Shown piece by piece: positions 18,274 to 27,192 of a DNA stretch of 40,290 bases. This DNA comes from Marine Group III euryarchaeote CG-Epi1 (GTDB lineage: Archaea > Thermoplasmatota > Poseidoniia > MGIII > CG-Epi1). Made by a program: the position numbers and the translations under genes. The notes under the pieces are model-generated. The model worked only from the letters and a program-made list of their open reading frames with translations, was not told the DNA's origin and searched no databases. The first letter of the stretch is position 1. Each line of letters begins with the position of its first letter. Where the stretch lies: NCBI GenBank assembly GCA_001875345.1, contig MIZA01000003.1, positions 1-40,290 on the forward strand, in the 5' to 3' direction.

Positions 18274-19794
18274 ATGTCCGTAGTAATTGATGGTAAGACT
18301 TTGACAATCGATAAGGTAGTTGAAGTTGCTAGAAATAACGCTAATATTTCCGTATCTGATGAATCTTGGGAAAAAATTAACTCTTGTAGAGAAATGCTTG
18401 AAGAGAAAATTAACAACCATGAAATCATGTATGGAATTACTACTGGCATAGGGGAATTCTCTGAAGTTACACTAGATCCAGACCAGACAAAAGAGTTTCA
18501 GAAATTATTAATCTATTCACATGCAGCAGGAATTGGAAAGCCTATGGATATTGAAATTGTTAGAGGTGCTATGTGTGGAAGAATAAATGTTCATTCTAAG
18601 GGTCACTCTGGAGGTAGAAAAGAAATAACTGAATACCTTATTGAAGCGTTAAATCAAAATTTAACTCCTGTTGTTTGTGAAAAAGGGTCTGTGGGTGCAT
18701 GTGGTGATTTATCTCCTATGTCTCAAATTGCTTTGTCGCTTATGGGTGAAGGTGAAATGATTGTTGAAGGAGAAATAATAGATTCTAAAGAAGCTTTGAA
18801 TGCCGTCGGATTAAAACCTCTCGAACTTGAAGCTAGAGATGGATTAGCACTAATCAACGGAAGTAACGTTCTTACTGCATTAGCTGCAATTACTTTACAT
18901 GATGCTCAAAAATGGATGAAATTACACGATATTGCTGCTGCAATGACTTTAGAAGCATTAATGGCAAATATGAAACCATACGATGGGCGGATTCACGAAT
19001 TAAGAGGCTTTAGTGGTTCACAAATTATAGCTAAGAATCTAAACATACTAACCGAAGATTCTGAGATTCTATTTAGCGGAGGTAAGAAGGTACAAGACGC
19101 ATATTCTATGAGATCTACTCCTCAGGTAGCTGGAACTTTGCGTGATTCCATAAATTATGCTATAACTCAAGTTGAAATTGAACTAAACGGTGTTGGAGAT
19201 AATCCAATATTTTTAACCGAAGAAAAAGATGTTCTAACTGGAGCTAACTTCCAAGGAACTCCAATAGCACTTCCAATGGAAATGGTGGGTACTGGACTAA
19301 GTATGGTTGCTGTTTTGTCTGAAAGGAGAATGAATAGGCTAACAAATCCTGCACTGTCTGTTGGGTTACCTCCATTCTTAGCTGAAAAACCAGGATTACA
19401 TTCTGGAATGATGCTTTCGCAATATACGGCTGATGCGTTAATTGCTGAAACAAGAATACTCTCTCATCCCGCAGCAAATCAATCTATTCCAGCTGCTGCA
19501 GATCAAGAAGACTTTGTTTCCATGGGGCTAACTACGTCACAGAAGACAAGGCAAATTCTAGATAATTGCTACGGTGTTCTAGCCATCGAAATGATGGCAG
19601 CTGCTCAAGCACTTGACATGAGAAAAAAAGGCATGGGAAAAGGGACATCGATTGCCCATCAAATAATTAGAGAAAGTGTAGATTATTTAGATGAGGATAG
19701 ACCCCTGTACAATGATCACAACAAAATGGTTGAAATATTGAAATCTGAACGGATAATTAAAGAAATTGAAAGCGAATTGAAGATTAAACTTTGA
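18274..19794 (+). CDS. hutH: Histidine ammonia-lyase with Cys in place of the MIO serine
   Basis: Deaminates L-histidine to urocanate, the first step of histidine breakdown. The 506 residues align easily with bacterial HutH. Active-site residues keep their positions: Tyr53 in YGITTGIG, Ser82-His83, Asn195, Gln274, Tyr277, Arg280 in QDAYSMR, Phe326 and Glu412 in QEDFVSMG. His83 and the Glu412 context favour histidine over phenylalanine or tyrosine. The cofactor tripeptide, normally Ala-Ser-Gly, reads Ala142-Cys143-Gly144 (GSVGACGDLSP; codon TGT at 18700-18702). In Pseudomonas a Ser143-to-Cys mutant is known to mature to an active enzyme, so activity is possible. No hutU, hutI or hutG is in the window. 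The stop directly abuts the convergent aminotransferase gene. Confidence 0.88.
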   Translation: MSVVIDGKTLTIDKVVEVARNNANISVSDESWEKINSCREMLEEKINNHEIMYGITTGIGEFSEVTLDPDQTKEFQKLLIYSHAAGIGKPMDIEIVRGAMCGRINVHSKGHSGGRKEITEYLIEALNQNLTPVVCEKGSVGACGDLSPMSQIALSLMGEGEMIVEGEIIDSKEALNAVGLKPLELEARDGLALINGSNVLTALAAITLHDAQKWMKLHDIAAAMTLEALMANMKPYDGRIHELRGFSGSQIIAKNLNILTEDSEILFSGGKKVQDAYSMRSTPQVAGTLRDSINYAITQVEIELNGVGDNPIFLTEEKDVLTGANFQGTPIALPMEMVGTGLSMVAVLSERRMNRLTNPALSVGLPPFLAEKPGLHSGMMLSQYTADALIAETRILSHPAANQSIPAAADQEDFVSMGLTTSQKTRQILDNCYGVLAIEMMAAAQALDMRKKGMGKGTSIAHQIIRESVDYLDEDRPLYNDHNKMVEILKSERIIKEIESELKIKL

Positions 19795-21321
19795 TTAGTT
19801 TAAAGACTGTCTGAAATGGATAATTCCTTCTCGTACAATTGAAACTATTAAATCAATTTCTTCAGAAGTAATCCCGAAATGTGACGTGAATCTCAGAGCG
19901 TTAATTCCTCCATGGATTACACCAAGCCCTCTTCTGCGACACCAAGGCTCAATCCCATCAAATCCGACTACTGGAATTTCGGGTCTGAGCTCTGCACTAC
20001 ATAATAGACCGGTTCCTTGAACCTTGAGTACTTCATCTGGAAATTCAGTCATCAATTGGTTTAACTTTGTTACGAATTCTTTACCTCTCTCTCTAATGTT
20101 CGTACGTAATTCTGGAGTGATACTCTCTAAAACACTTACTGCAGTTTCTAAAGCTCTGGGATTGGTTGTCATTGTATTTCCATATATTCCCTTAACATAC
20201 AATTCAGAAGCTTTTGAGTTCATACCTAAGACTGAAAGAGGATATTGTCCTGCGTTAAGAGCTTTTGACCATGTTTCTAAATCTGGAGCTTCACAATCTT
20301 CAAATCCTTCATAATCTATGACCGAAAGACATCCTTGGCCTCTAAATCCAGCTTGAATCGAATCTATCAATAGTAAAGATCCATGTTCTTTTGTAAGCTT
20401 TCTGGCTTCGTCATAAAATTCCCTTGTAATGCACTGCCCAGGATTGCCTTCTCCTTGTACAGGTTCAATAGCCATTAATTCAATGAATACATTATTCTTG
20501 TCAGCATGCTGAAAAATATTTCTTAACGCATCTAAATCGTTAGGAGGAACTAAGTACAAATTATCTCTATCTCTAAAGGAAGCCAAGTGCTTGTCATATC
20601 CGTCTTTGCAAGAGTGGGATAACTGAGCGGGCCGATCTGTTCTACCGTGAAAACCATGCTCTACTGCTAACAATTTTATTTCTTTTCCTTCGTGCTTACC
20701 GCCTGGAGAGGTATGATTGAATGAATTTACATCTGCAATTCTCAAACTAACTGAAACAGATTCGGAGCCACTGTTAACACAAATATATCTGTCGAATGGA
20801 CTATGGCCTCGGGTGTGTCCTAGTTCTTTGTTTAAAGCCTCCACAAATCTTTGCTGTGAAAATGAAGCTGTCATTACATTAGCCATAACCCAGTTTTTAG
20901 ACATAGAGGAAACAATATTCTTAGGGCCGTGACCTGAACCTAGCATACCATAACCTCCATTATCATGAATCACTGCACCGTGTGAAGTTACTATCCAGGG
21001 ACCTTGAGCACTTATTGCCACATATGGATTGATTGTAGCTGGTGCGTAAAAATTAACAAAACCTTGTTGTAAATATTCAACAAGATTTTTTTCTGTTTTC
21101 ATTAAAATTTCACTACCTACTTTTTCCCTTAGTGAAATGTGATAATCATGTGCTTGAGCTATAGCCTCTTTCAAAGTAGAATCCATTGAAAGAAAGTTAA
21201 ATATTTCAGAATTAGCAAGACCTGCAGTATCTGAGTCTCCACTATTTTTCCTAATATCTTCTAACTTTAAAAAATATTTATCGGTAAGATATTTTGATTT
21301 GTCTATGGTAGCTGCCTGCAT
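19795..21321 (-). CDS. Class III PLP-dependent aminotransferase
   Basis: Fold-type I enzyme of the omega-aminotransferase group (relatives include GABA, ornithine and lysine-epsilon aminotransferases). Visible landmarks are NSGSESVSVSLRIA near 183-196 for the phosphate, HGFHGRT near 222-228 for ring stacking, AIEPVQGEGN near 284-293, Asp320 for the pyridine nitrogen, and the Schiff-base Lys353 in TWSKALNAGQYP. The usual DEVQTG around the aspartate is DSIQAG here. An N-terminal helical extension of about 90 residues precedes the core, making 508 residues against the usual 420-450. Substrate is not predictable. It converges on hutH with no gap, which may reflect a shared amino-acid metabolism role or nothing more. 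Confidence 0.88.
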   Translation of the reverse strand: MQAATIDKSKYLTDKYFLKLEDIRKNSGDSDTAGLANSEIFNFLSMDSTLKEAIAQAHDYHISLREKVGSEILMKTEKNLVEYLQQGFVNFYAPATINPYVAISAQGPWIVTSHGAVIHDNGGYGMLGSGHGPKNIVSSMSKNWVMANVMTASFSQQRFVEALNKELGHTRGHSPFDRYICVNSGSESVSVSLRIADVNSFNHTSPGGKHEGKEIKLLAVEHGFHGRTDRPAQLSHSCKDGYDKHLASFRDRDNLYLVPPNDLDALRNIFQHADKNNVFIELMAIEPVQGEGNPGQCITREFYDEARKLTKEHGSLLLIDSIQAGFRGQGCLSVIDYEGFEDCEAPDLETWSKALNAGQYPLSVLGMNSKASELYVKGIYGNTMTTNPRALETAVSVLESITPELRTNIRERGKEFVTKLNQLMTEFPDEVLKVQGTGLLCSAELRPEIPVVGFDGIEPWCRRRGLGVIHGGINALRFTSHFGITSEEIDLIVSIVREGIIHFRQSLN

Positions 21322-21344
21322 AGTAATACAATATATCCGGAGTA

Positions 21345-21758
21345 TTAAAGGAAGAGGTCCTTGTGACCAAGACCAAAAACAAATGTTGGCAATTCTTCAA
21401 CACAAGAAATTTCTTTAGCTGTAAATTTGGAAAGTGATACTCTAATTTTGTCATTAGGAATCAAATCACAAGCTTCGCCATAAGATATGAGCTGTTTAGC
21501 AAGTTTATTACCTGTTTTATCCCAATCCATTAAAATTATAAATTGAGATGATCTACCAAACTTTTGTGAAATACGTTCGACTGTGGATAAAACCGATTTA
21601 CCATCATTAATCTCAATTATATCGCCTTCAATACCTAATCTTCTCAACGCAATTGTATCCCTTTTACCTTCTACTACTATAGGAAACCTAAGTGATCGCA
21701 AGTCATCCCATATCTTTTGAAAATCTGACGCTCGCCTTTCTTTGCTTACGTAAACCAT
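21345..21758 (-). CDS. Small Toprim-domain protein
   Basis: Stand-alone Toprim fold of 137 residues. The conserved glutamate is Glu30 in PIVVEGKRD, and the metal-binding DxD is Asp78-Trp-Asp80 in FIILMDWDKTG. This pattern is shared with DnaG-type primases, topoisomerases, OLD nucleases and the RnmV (M5) ribonucleases. Small archaeal proteins of this type are known but of uncertain function; RNA or DNA cleavage, or nucleotidyl transfer, are candidates. There is no zinc finger or other domain. It lies 23 bases before the aminotransferase start on the same strand, so the two may share a transcript. Confidence 0.82.
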   Translation of the reverse strand: MVYVSKERRASDFQKIWDDLRSLRFPIVVEGKRDTIALRRLGIEGDIIEINDGKSVLSTVERISQKFGRSSQFIILMDWDKTGNKLAKQLISYGEACDLIPNDKIRVSLSKFTAKEISCVEELPTFVFGLGHKDLFL

Positions 21759-21790
21759 AACAAACTTACCCCGTTACTATAACAAAGTCG

Positions 21791-21800
21791 CATATAATTA
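21791..21800 (+). promoter_or_regulatory. TATA-like promoter of the lone ABC ATPase gene
   Basis: CATATAATTA lies 48-57 bases before the ATG at 21848. A start about 25-30 bases downstream would fall inside the inverted repeat that follows, leaving a leader of about 25 bases. Identified by composition and spacing. Confidence 0.5.
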
Positions 21801-21810
21801 AGATAGCTTC

Positions 21811-21834
21811 GACCTTAATTCTTAAGTTAAGGTC
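21811..21834. promoter_or_regulatory. 8-bp perfect inverted repeat, probable operator
   Basis: GACCTTAA at 21811-21818 is exactly mirrored by TTAAGGTC at 21827-21834, with an eight-base spacer that contains CTTAAG. It lies between the TATA-like box and the ABC ATPase start codon, over the expected transcription start. A dimeric repressor bound here would block initiation. A hairpin in the message leader is the other reading. Confidence 0.55.
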
Positions 21835-21847
21835 TCTCTCAAGGGTA

Positions 21848-22564
21848 ATGATTAGGGTTGCAGGATTAACAAAATATTACAGTGGTAAACCTGCAGCAAA
21901 AAATATTACCTTTAATGTAGATAAAGGTGAAGTTTTTGGTCTATTAGGAACTAATGGAGCTGGAAAGTCTACAACAATAAAAATGCTTTGTGGGTTGCTC
22001 AAACCAAGCAAAGGGATGGTTACAATTGGAGGTATCGATTTACAACGAACTCCCCTAAAAGCCAAATCAATAATGGGCTACCTTCCGGAAAATCCACTAC
22101 TTTATGATAAATTAACTGGAGCTGAGAGCTTAGAATTAATTGGAAAATTACGTAAATTGTCTTCTGATATGATCAAACAACGCGTGACTTACTATGCTAA
22201 AGCGTTAGGTTTAGGTGAACAGATATACCAAGAAGTTGGAACTTATTCTAAGGGTATGAGACAAAAAATCGCTATTGCAATGACATTAATTCATGATCCT
22301 GAGATGGTTTTATTGGATGAACCTGCTAGTGGGTTAGATCCAAGATATACAAAAATTCTTAAAGATTGGATAAAGAATCTTGCAAGTAATGGAAGAACCG
22401 TACTACTTTCAACACATATTATTGAAATGGCTGAAAATCTATGCACTAAAGTAGCAATTATAGATAAGGGACAACTTCTCGCAGTAGGTACTATTCAAGA
22501 GATACAAGCAAGTACTGGCGTTAACAATTTGGAAGATGCTTTCATTCGTCTTATTGGCGATTAA
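21848..22564 (+). CDS. ABC transporter ATP-binding protein (ABC-2 type exporter class)
   Basis: Nucleotide-binding subunit of a probable ABC-2 exporter. Walker A is GTNGAGKST near residue 36, the signature loop YSKGMRQ near 135 and Walker B MVLLDEPASGLDP near 155, followed by the switch histidine in LLSTHI. Length (238) is that of a stand-alone ATPase without the C-terminal DUF4162-type extension. No permease gene adjoins it: the genes on both sides run in the opposite direction. It may serve a permease encoded elsewhere. Its 3' end overlaps mptE by 14 bases. The inverted repeat in its promoter suggests it is regulated. Confidence 0.92.
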   Translation: MIRVAGLTKYYSGKPAAKNITFNVDKGEVFGLLGTNGAGKSTTIKMLCGLLKPSKGMVTIGGIDLQRTPLKAKSIMGYLPENPLLYDKLTGAESLELIGKLRKLSSDMIKQRVTYYAKALGLGEQIYQEVGTYSKGMRQKIAIAMTLIHDPEMVLLDEPASGLDPRYTKILKDWIKNLASNGRTVLLSTHIIEMAENLCTKVAIIDKGQLLAVGTIQEIQASTGVNNLEDAFIRLIGD

Positions 22565-23201
22565 GAATCTTAACTTTACCCGTTCTTTCGTCGCATTCGT
22601 TTACTATTTTACGAGCCCACGATAATTTTTGAATTTTTCGAGGACTATAATCTCCAGAATAGGGTCCTATTTTATCAAAATTAAAACCTGTTAGATTAAC
22701 TGATTTAGCACCTAGTCCCAATGACATCATAAGGGATCTATCGCCATCAGTAAAGCCTCCCCAACAATTTGTTCCAGAATAAGGATAAGTAGTTGTCAAA
22801 CTAATAGCTTGTATTTCATTAGAAAATTCAAAAAGTCTTGATAAATTATCCCCATGTGCATGAACTACTATCTTTGAACCCTTCTTATTTGCCCATACCA
22901 TTTCAGGCAAATTGCCATCTAAATCAGTAACTATAATATCAGGAATTATATTCCTCTCGAGACAAGCTGAAACTGCACCATCTGCAGCTATCTTAATTCC
23001 ACCAGGAATAGTATCTTTTTCACTTATTCCTGCACCCACTATGGTTACTTTATTATTCAGAATAATCTTTGATAAATTTCCTTTAGGTTGATACAATCTC
23101 GAAATTAAACGTGACGAAACTTCCTCTCGAGATCTGGAAAAACCGAACTCGGTGTTTATTTCCTCTTGTAGAGGCCACCACCAGTCTATAGCAAAAGACA
23201 A
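22551..23201 (-). CDS. mptE: 6-hydroxymethyl-7,8-dihydropterin pyrophosphokinase MptE (DUF115)
   Basis: Activates 6-hydroxymethyl-dihydropterin with ATP in archaeal folate or methanopterin synthesis, as shown for MJ1634. The 216 residues carry the DUF115 signature: IVGAGISEKDTIPGG, then ADGAVSACLERNIIPDIIVTD followed by LDG, and the WGGFTDGDR stretch near residue 165. The start must be TTG at 23201, because an in-frame TAG lies immediately upstream and no early ATG or GTG exists. Since methanogenesis is not expected here, the product is probably tetrahydrofolate or a related pterin. No other pterin gene is nearby. Confidence 0.85.
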   Translation of the reverse strand: MSFAIDWWWPLQEEINTEFGFSRSREEVSSRLISRLYQPKGNLSKIILNNKVTIVGAGISEKDTIPGGIKIAADGAVSACLERNIIPDIIVTDLDGNLPEMVWANKKGSKIVVHAHGDNLSRLFEFSNEIQAISLTTTYPYSGTNCWGGFTDGDRSLMMSLGLGAKSVNLTGFNFDKIGPYSGDYSPRKIQKLSWARKIVNECDERTGKVKILNRQ

Positions 23202-23226
23202 CTAAATCTTAATTTTAGTGTCTTGC

Positions 23227-26200
23227 CTATAAGGCATTACCATCTTCATCACAAGGAACTTCTTCGCCTGTGTCTGGATCTATGTAGTAGAATGAACCAT
23301 CTTCGTCTTCATAAATTTCAACTTCATATTCATCATCTCCACCAAGATCACCGAAATCTCCGAAGTCAGCGTCAGCCATCGATCCACCAGATGCTGCTGC
23401 GCTCAACATATTCATAATGTTGTTTTCAACAGCTGCTGCATCTCTAGCTTCCTTTGATGATTCTAATGCATCAATCTTACGTTTGGTTGACTCATAAGAT
23501 TCAGTCATTTCTGTTAGCTTCTCAAGTTGCTCATCGCGTTCCATTTTCAGGATGCGTGCGAGATGCTTTTCAATTTTTGATAAGTCATCACGTGCTGCAA
23601 CTAAGCGTGCTAAAGATTCATGGAATCTTTCTGCAACCATCTCTATGTCTGGATCTTCCAAGTCAAGTTGCATTTCCTCTTCTTCCTTTTGGCGTGCTTC
23701 TTCAGCAGCTTCAAGCTCTTTGAGTTTATCCTCTGCAGCTATTTCCTGGGCTTTTACCAGTATGCTATTGAAAGCGCTAATGTGCTCTTCCAATTTTGTC
23801 GCTGCACGAGATGCATCATAAGCGGAGACTTCCATAAGTTCTTCACGCTCTGATAAACTTTCCATGCGGCGCTCTACACTCTCTAGTCTTTGTCGGTCTC
23901 TTTCGTTCATTTCTTCGTCACCTGCTATTACACCTTGTTGCAATTTGAATGCTGTACCTGATAGAATTGCTCCTAAAAGGAAGAATCCAATTAATGCAAC
24001 TAGGTTATAAGTATAAGAACTTCCTTCTAATGTTACCATTTCGTCGCTAACGGAGACTGCTACTGTTTGTGAAGTGCTGCCTCCAGAATTGTCATATGCA
24101 GTAGCTACTACATCAAAATTACCTGATTTGGAATATGTATGAGTTGCAGTAACTGTTTGTCCACTGAAATCTGAGGTTTGGAACGTTTGAGATTCTCCAT
24201 CTCCGAAATCAATAACAAAATGAGTTACTGTTCCATCTGCATCAGTTGGTATTGTGAATGAAAATAATTGTTCTGTACCTTGAACTGGATTATCAAGTGA
24301 AGGTGCCGCTACTGTTGGATTACTATTTTCAATTGTAGTATCAAACACATGCGTTCCAGTCTGCCCATTTGCATCCACATAATCCAAAGTGGTTGTCCAT
24401 GTTCCTGCATTAGCATATGCAGAACCATCCCATGAATCCATATCATAAGTACATGTAGCTCCAGAGTTACTACATTCTCCAAGTCCCCAATTACTCATGT
24501 CTGTACTGAATGTTCTTGCAGTTAAGGAAAATGTGTGTGTAGCTGAACTAAAATCAACATTATCAGAAACTGTAAAAGATTGATCGCCGCTGGATGAAGT
24601 CATGATGCTGAAAGTTACATCCTGAGTTGCCCCTGCAGCTACAGTATATTCCGAGGTTGCAAAGCTAACTGAGTCTGTCATGGAGGTTACAATAAAGGTA
24701 GTGGAAACTCCGGTATTTTGAATTGTAGCAGTTCCTTGACCAATTGTACCTTGATTAAATGTATATGCAGTGCCACCAGTAATTGCTAATGAACGTGTTG
24801 ATGAAGCAACTACTACATCATAAGAATCTGTGGATGCGGCCCCACTAGATGTTGCAGATAGACCTATTGAAGAAGATGCGGCACTAGCTGCATCTGCAGG
24901 AATTCCAACTGTAATATCAACTGTAGCTGAAGATCCAGATGCCAAGGATACGGTGTCATCGGATTTAGCATTAGCCCAAACTCCACTATGCCCAATTGTA
25001 AAAGTATCAAAACCATTGCCAGTATTAGTTACAGTAAAAGATAAAGTTCCAGATTCACCAGGATTTAGTCCTGTTAGTGTTCCTACTGCGACTGTGACTC
25101 CATATACTTGATTTGCAGTGGTTGTAACTGAGGTAGATGAACCATCTCCGTTAATTACAGTAAATGTTACAGATTCTGAAGCACCTGAACCTGCATTAGC
25201 CGGAATTGTTTGAGTAACTGAAATCGTATCTGAAGCTCCCATGGCAAGAGTAGTGCTGCCTCCTGGCGTATCAACATTCCATGAAGAAGTAACAGTGTAA
25301 TCCATCTTCTCTTGTGCATTACCAGTATTTAGAATTGTAAAATGGTAAGTTACGGTGTCGCCTGGATTTCCAGATAAATCGGTGTCGCCAGTTAGGTCGT
25401 GGCCTGTTACTGTATCTACTGTAACTGTACCTGTTTCATCGTTGCTAACTGATGCGTCATTAGTAGCTACAGCACTTACAGTCCATGAATCTTTAGTTCC
25501 TGCTGCTACATGCGGTACGTTTACTGTGATGTCGCAATCAGATGAAGAATCATATGCAACTGTAACTGCAGGGCATGTGACAAACCATCCATTCAAACTG
25601 GATGCTGAAATTGTGAAAGTGTCCTCAAAATTACCATCATTATCTATGGTAAACGTTAAAGTATTTTGACCCGGAGCCAAACTCATGCTTGAGGATGTAC
25701 TCATTGAGAAGGAACTAGTTTTGTTAACTTCAATTGTGGTTCCAAAGTCTGCTGAAACTATTTCTCCGTAGGAATCTGCTGTAACGAAAGTAACGGTTCT
25801 CAAACCTCCTCTTTCATCTATTATTGCTGATTCTGCAACGGTAATTGTATAATTGGAATTTTCATCTAAACCCATAGCTACGGTTGAACCAAATTCAATT
25901 ACTGCGAAAACTGAAATTGAATCTCCGTCATTTAAATTTATATCATCGACGGTGGCATTAATTATGAAATTTGAATCTATCTTTCTGGCTGAACCGTCTG
26001 AAATTACTGGAAGATCATTAATGGTCACGGATGTGGAATCTAAATTTTCAGCCGAAGCTGCAGTGTTAGATGCTGAAAATTGAACTGCCTGAGCATCTGC
26101 TGCCCAAGCCACAGCTGTAGATACTGTGTAGTTAGTACCAACGCCATTTACACATGCATCGTAAGCTCCATTTTCACTTAGGCCAATAGAAGTACCGCCG

Positions 26201-27111
26201 ACATTTACTGATACAGTAGTACCTGCTTGAGCTTCAAATACACAATAGACTACATCAAATACTATTTGATCAGCTTCACCAGCTGAAGTTGAACTTACTG
26301 AGTCATTCACTAACCATGGTGTTTCTGTATCAACTGAGAAAGAAGCGGTTCTGTTATCTTCAGCTGAGTCAAATCCATCTGTACCGCTTACTGTAACTGT
26401 TAAATCTCCACCGAAAGCAGTTTGGAAATCTGCTGAATAAACTGCACCTGTAGTTTCATCTCCAGACTCTTTTGATAAACTGAATGATGCTTCACAACTT
26501 GTTGGATCTGAATCTTCACAAACTGTAGCTGAGAGTACGCCGGCGTGTCCGTCTGCATCTGTGTAAGTTATTGTAACTGTCCTTACAGAGTAAGGCATGT
26601 CATCGCCTGTAACTGCTGCATCATCACTCAATGAGGGAAGTGTGTTAACGTGTATTGCAGGATCTGTAGAAACTGTATCCACTCCACCATTCCAGACGTA
26701 TTCATTACCACTATCCATTGTAGCTTTAAAATTATAAAAAATTACTTCTTCACCTGGTGATGAAACTGTATCGCCTGCTGTTAAAGTAACTGGTGTTTTC
26801 CAAGTTCCATCAAGGTCGTCTCCTGTACCTTCACAGTCTGCAACATCGGTGTCGCATTCTAAATCTACTTCACCAGTCCAAGACCCATCTGGATCTCCAA
26901 AAATTGCCACTATAGAGGTTATACCTTCATCATTATCATTGTTTGCATTAAGAACAACACTAAATGAGATTCCTGCTGAAGGATCTAGCCTTGTTTCGTC
27001 TGAAGGTTCATAGTCTCCGTTATTCAAACTAGCTTCTGAACTGCCTACTAAGAAAAGCGACAATACGGCAAAGGCCAATGCGGACATAAATGCAACACGA
27101 TTATTTATCAT
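23227..27111 (-). CDS. Giant surface protein with Ig/PKD repeats, one membrane helix and a cytoplasmic coiled-coil tail
   Basis: Membrane protein of 1294 residues. A signal peptide (about 1-27, ending GSSEA) leads to some 1000 external residues. These hold several beta domains, at least three NEW3/CARDB-like modules around 470-800 (phrases such as LNPGESGTLSFTVTNTGNG) and a PKD domain near 935-1025 with DFGDGE and HTYSKSGNF. A single helix at about 1036-1056 is followed by an unusually large inside part of about 238 residues. That part is coiled coil to about 1225, then a short acidic Asp/Gly segment and a C-terminal patch DGSFYYIDPDTGEE. The size of the inside part suggests signalling or cytoskeletal attachment rather than simple anchoring. 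GGTG five bases before the ATG could be the ribosome site. Confidence 0.9.
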   Translation of the reverse strand: MINNRVAFMSALAFAVLSLFLVGSSEASLNNGDYEPSDETRLDPSAGISFSVVLNANNDNDEGITSIVAIFGDPDGSWTGEVDLECDTDVADCEGTGDDLDGTWKTPVTLTAGDTVSSPGEEVIFYNFKATMDSGNEYVWNGGVDTVSTDPAIHVNTLPSLSDDAAVTGDDMPYSVRTVTITYTDADGHAGVLSATVCEDSDPTSCEASFSLSKESGDETTGAVYSADFQTAFGGDLTVTVSGTDGFDSAEDNRTASFSVDTETPWLVNDSVSSTSAGEADQIVFDVVYCVFEAQAGTTVSVNVGGTSIGLSENGAYDACVNGVGTNYTVSTAVAWAADAQAVQFSASNTAASAENLDSTSVTINDLPVISDGSARKIDSNFIINATVDDINLNDGDSISVFAVIEFGSTVAMGLDENSNYTITVAESAIIDERGGLRTVTFVTADSYGEIVSADFGTTIEVNKTSSFSMSTSSSMSLAPGQNTLTFTIDNDGNFEDTFTISASSLNGWFVTCPAVTVAYDSSSDCDITVNVPHVAAGTKDSWTVSAVATNDASVSNDETGTVTVDTVTGHDLTGDTDLSGNPGDTVTYHFTILNTGNAQEKMDYTVTSSWNVDTPGGSTTLAMGASDTISVTQTIPANAGSGASESVTFTVINGDGSSTSVTTTANQVYGVTVAVGTLTGLNPGESGTLSFTVTNTGNGFDTFTIGHSGVWANAKSDDTVSLASGSSATVDITVGIPADAASAASSSIGLSATSSGAASTDSYDVVVASSTRSLAITGGTAYTFNQGTIGQGTATIQNTGVSTTFIVTSMTDSVSFATSEYTVAAGATQDVTFSIMTSSSGDQSFTVSDNVDFSSATHTFSLTARTFSTDMSNWGLGECSNSGATCTYDMDSWDGSAYANAGTWTTTLDYVDANGQTGTHVFDTTIENSNPTVAAPSLDNPVQGTEQLFSFTIPTDADGTVTHFVIDFGDGESQTFQTSDFSGQTVTATHTYSKSGNFDVVATAYDNSGGSTSQTVAVSVSDEMVTLEGSSYTYNLVALIGFFLLGAILSGTAFKLQQGVIAGDEEMNERDRQRLESVERRMESLSEREELMEVSAYDASRAATKLEEHISAFNSILVKAQEIAAEDKLKELEAAEEARQKEEEEMQLDLEDPDIEMVAERFHESLARLVAARDDLSKIEKHLARILKMERDEQLEKLTEMTESYESTKRKIDALESSKEARDAAAVENNIMNMLSAAASGGSMADADFGDFGDLGGDDEYEVEIYEDEDGSFYYIDPDTGEEVPCDEDGNAL

Positions 27112-27192
27112 TTGTACACCAATTGCGTGAAATTAAAAACCCGTAAATCACATTCACAGGCTCTAAGTTCAGGTATTGTACTACAATCGCTC

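Noticed and set aside
18274-19794. Reading the ammonia-lyase as phenylalanine or tyrosine specific
   Set aside because: YGITTG resembles aromatic lyases, but Ser82-His83 and the QED glutamate match histidine ammonia-lyase; histidine remains the better call.
23223-23236. TGCCT-ATA-AGGCA hairpin at the end of the giant surface gene, as a terminator
   Set aside because: The stem is only five pairs, overlaps the stop codon and is not followed by a T-run, so it does not resemble an archaeal terminator.
23223-27111. Several plus-strand open frames of 60-100 codons inside the giant surface gene
   Set aside because: They are antisense shadows of a repetitive Ser/Thr/Val-rich gene, show no family features and have no promoter or start signals.
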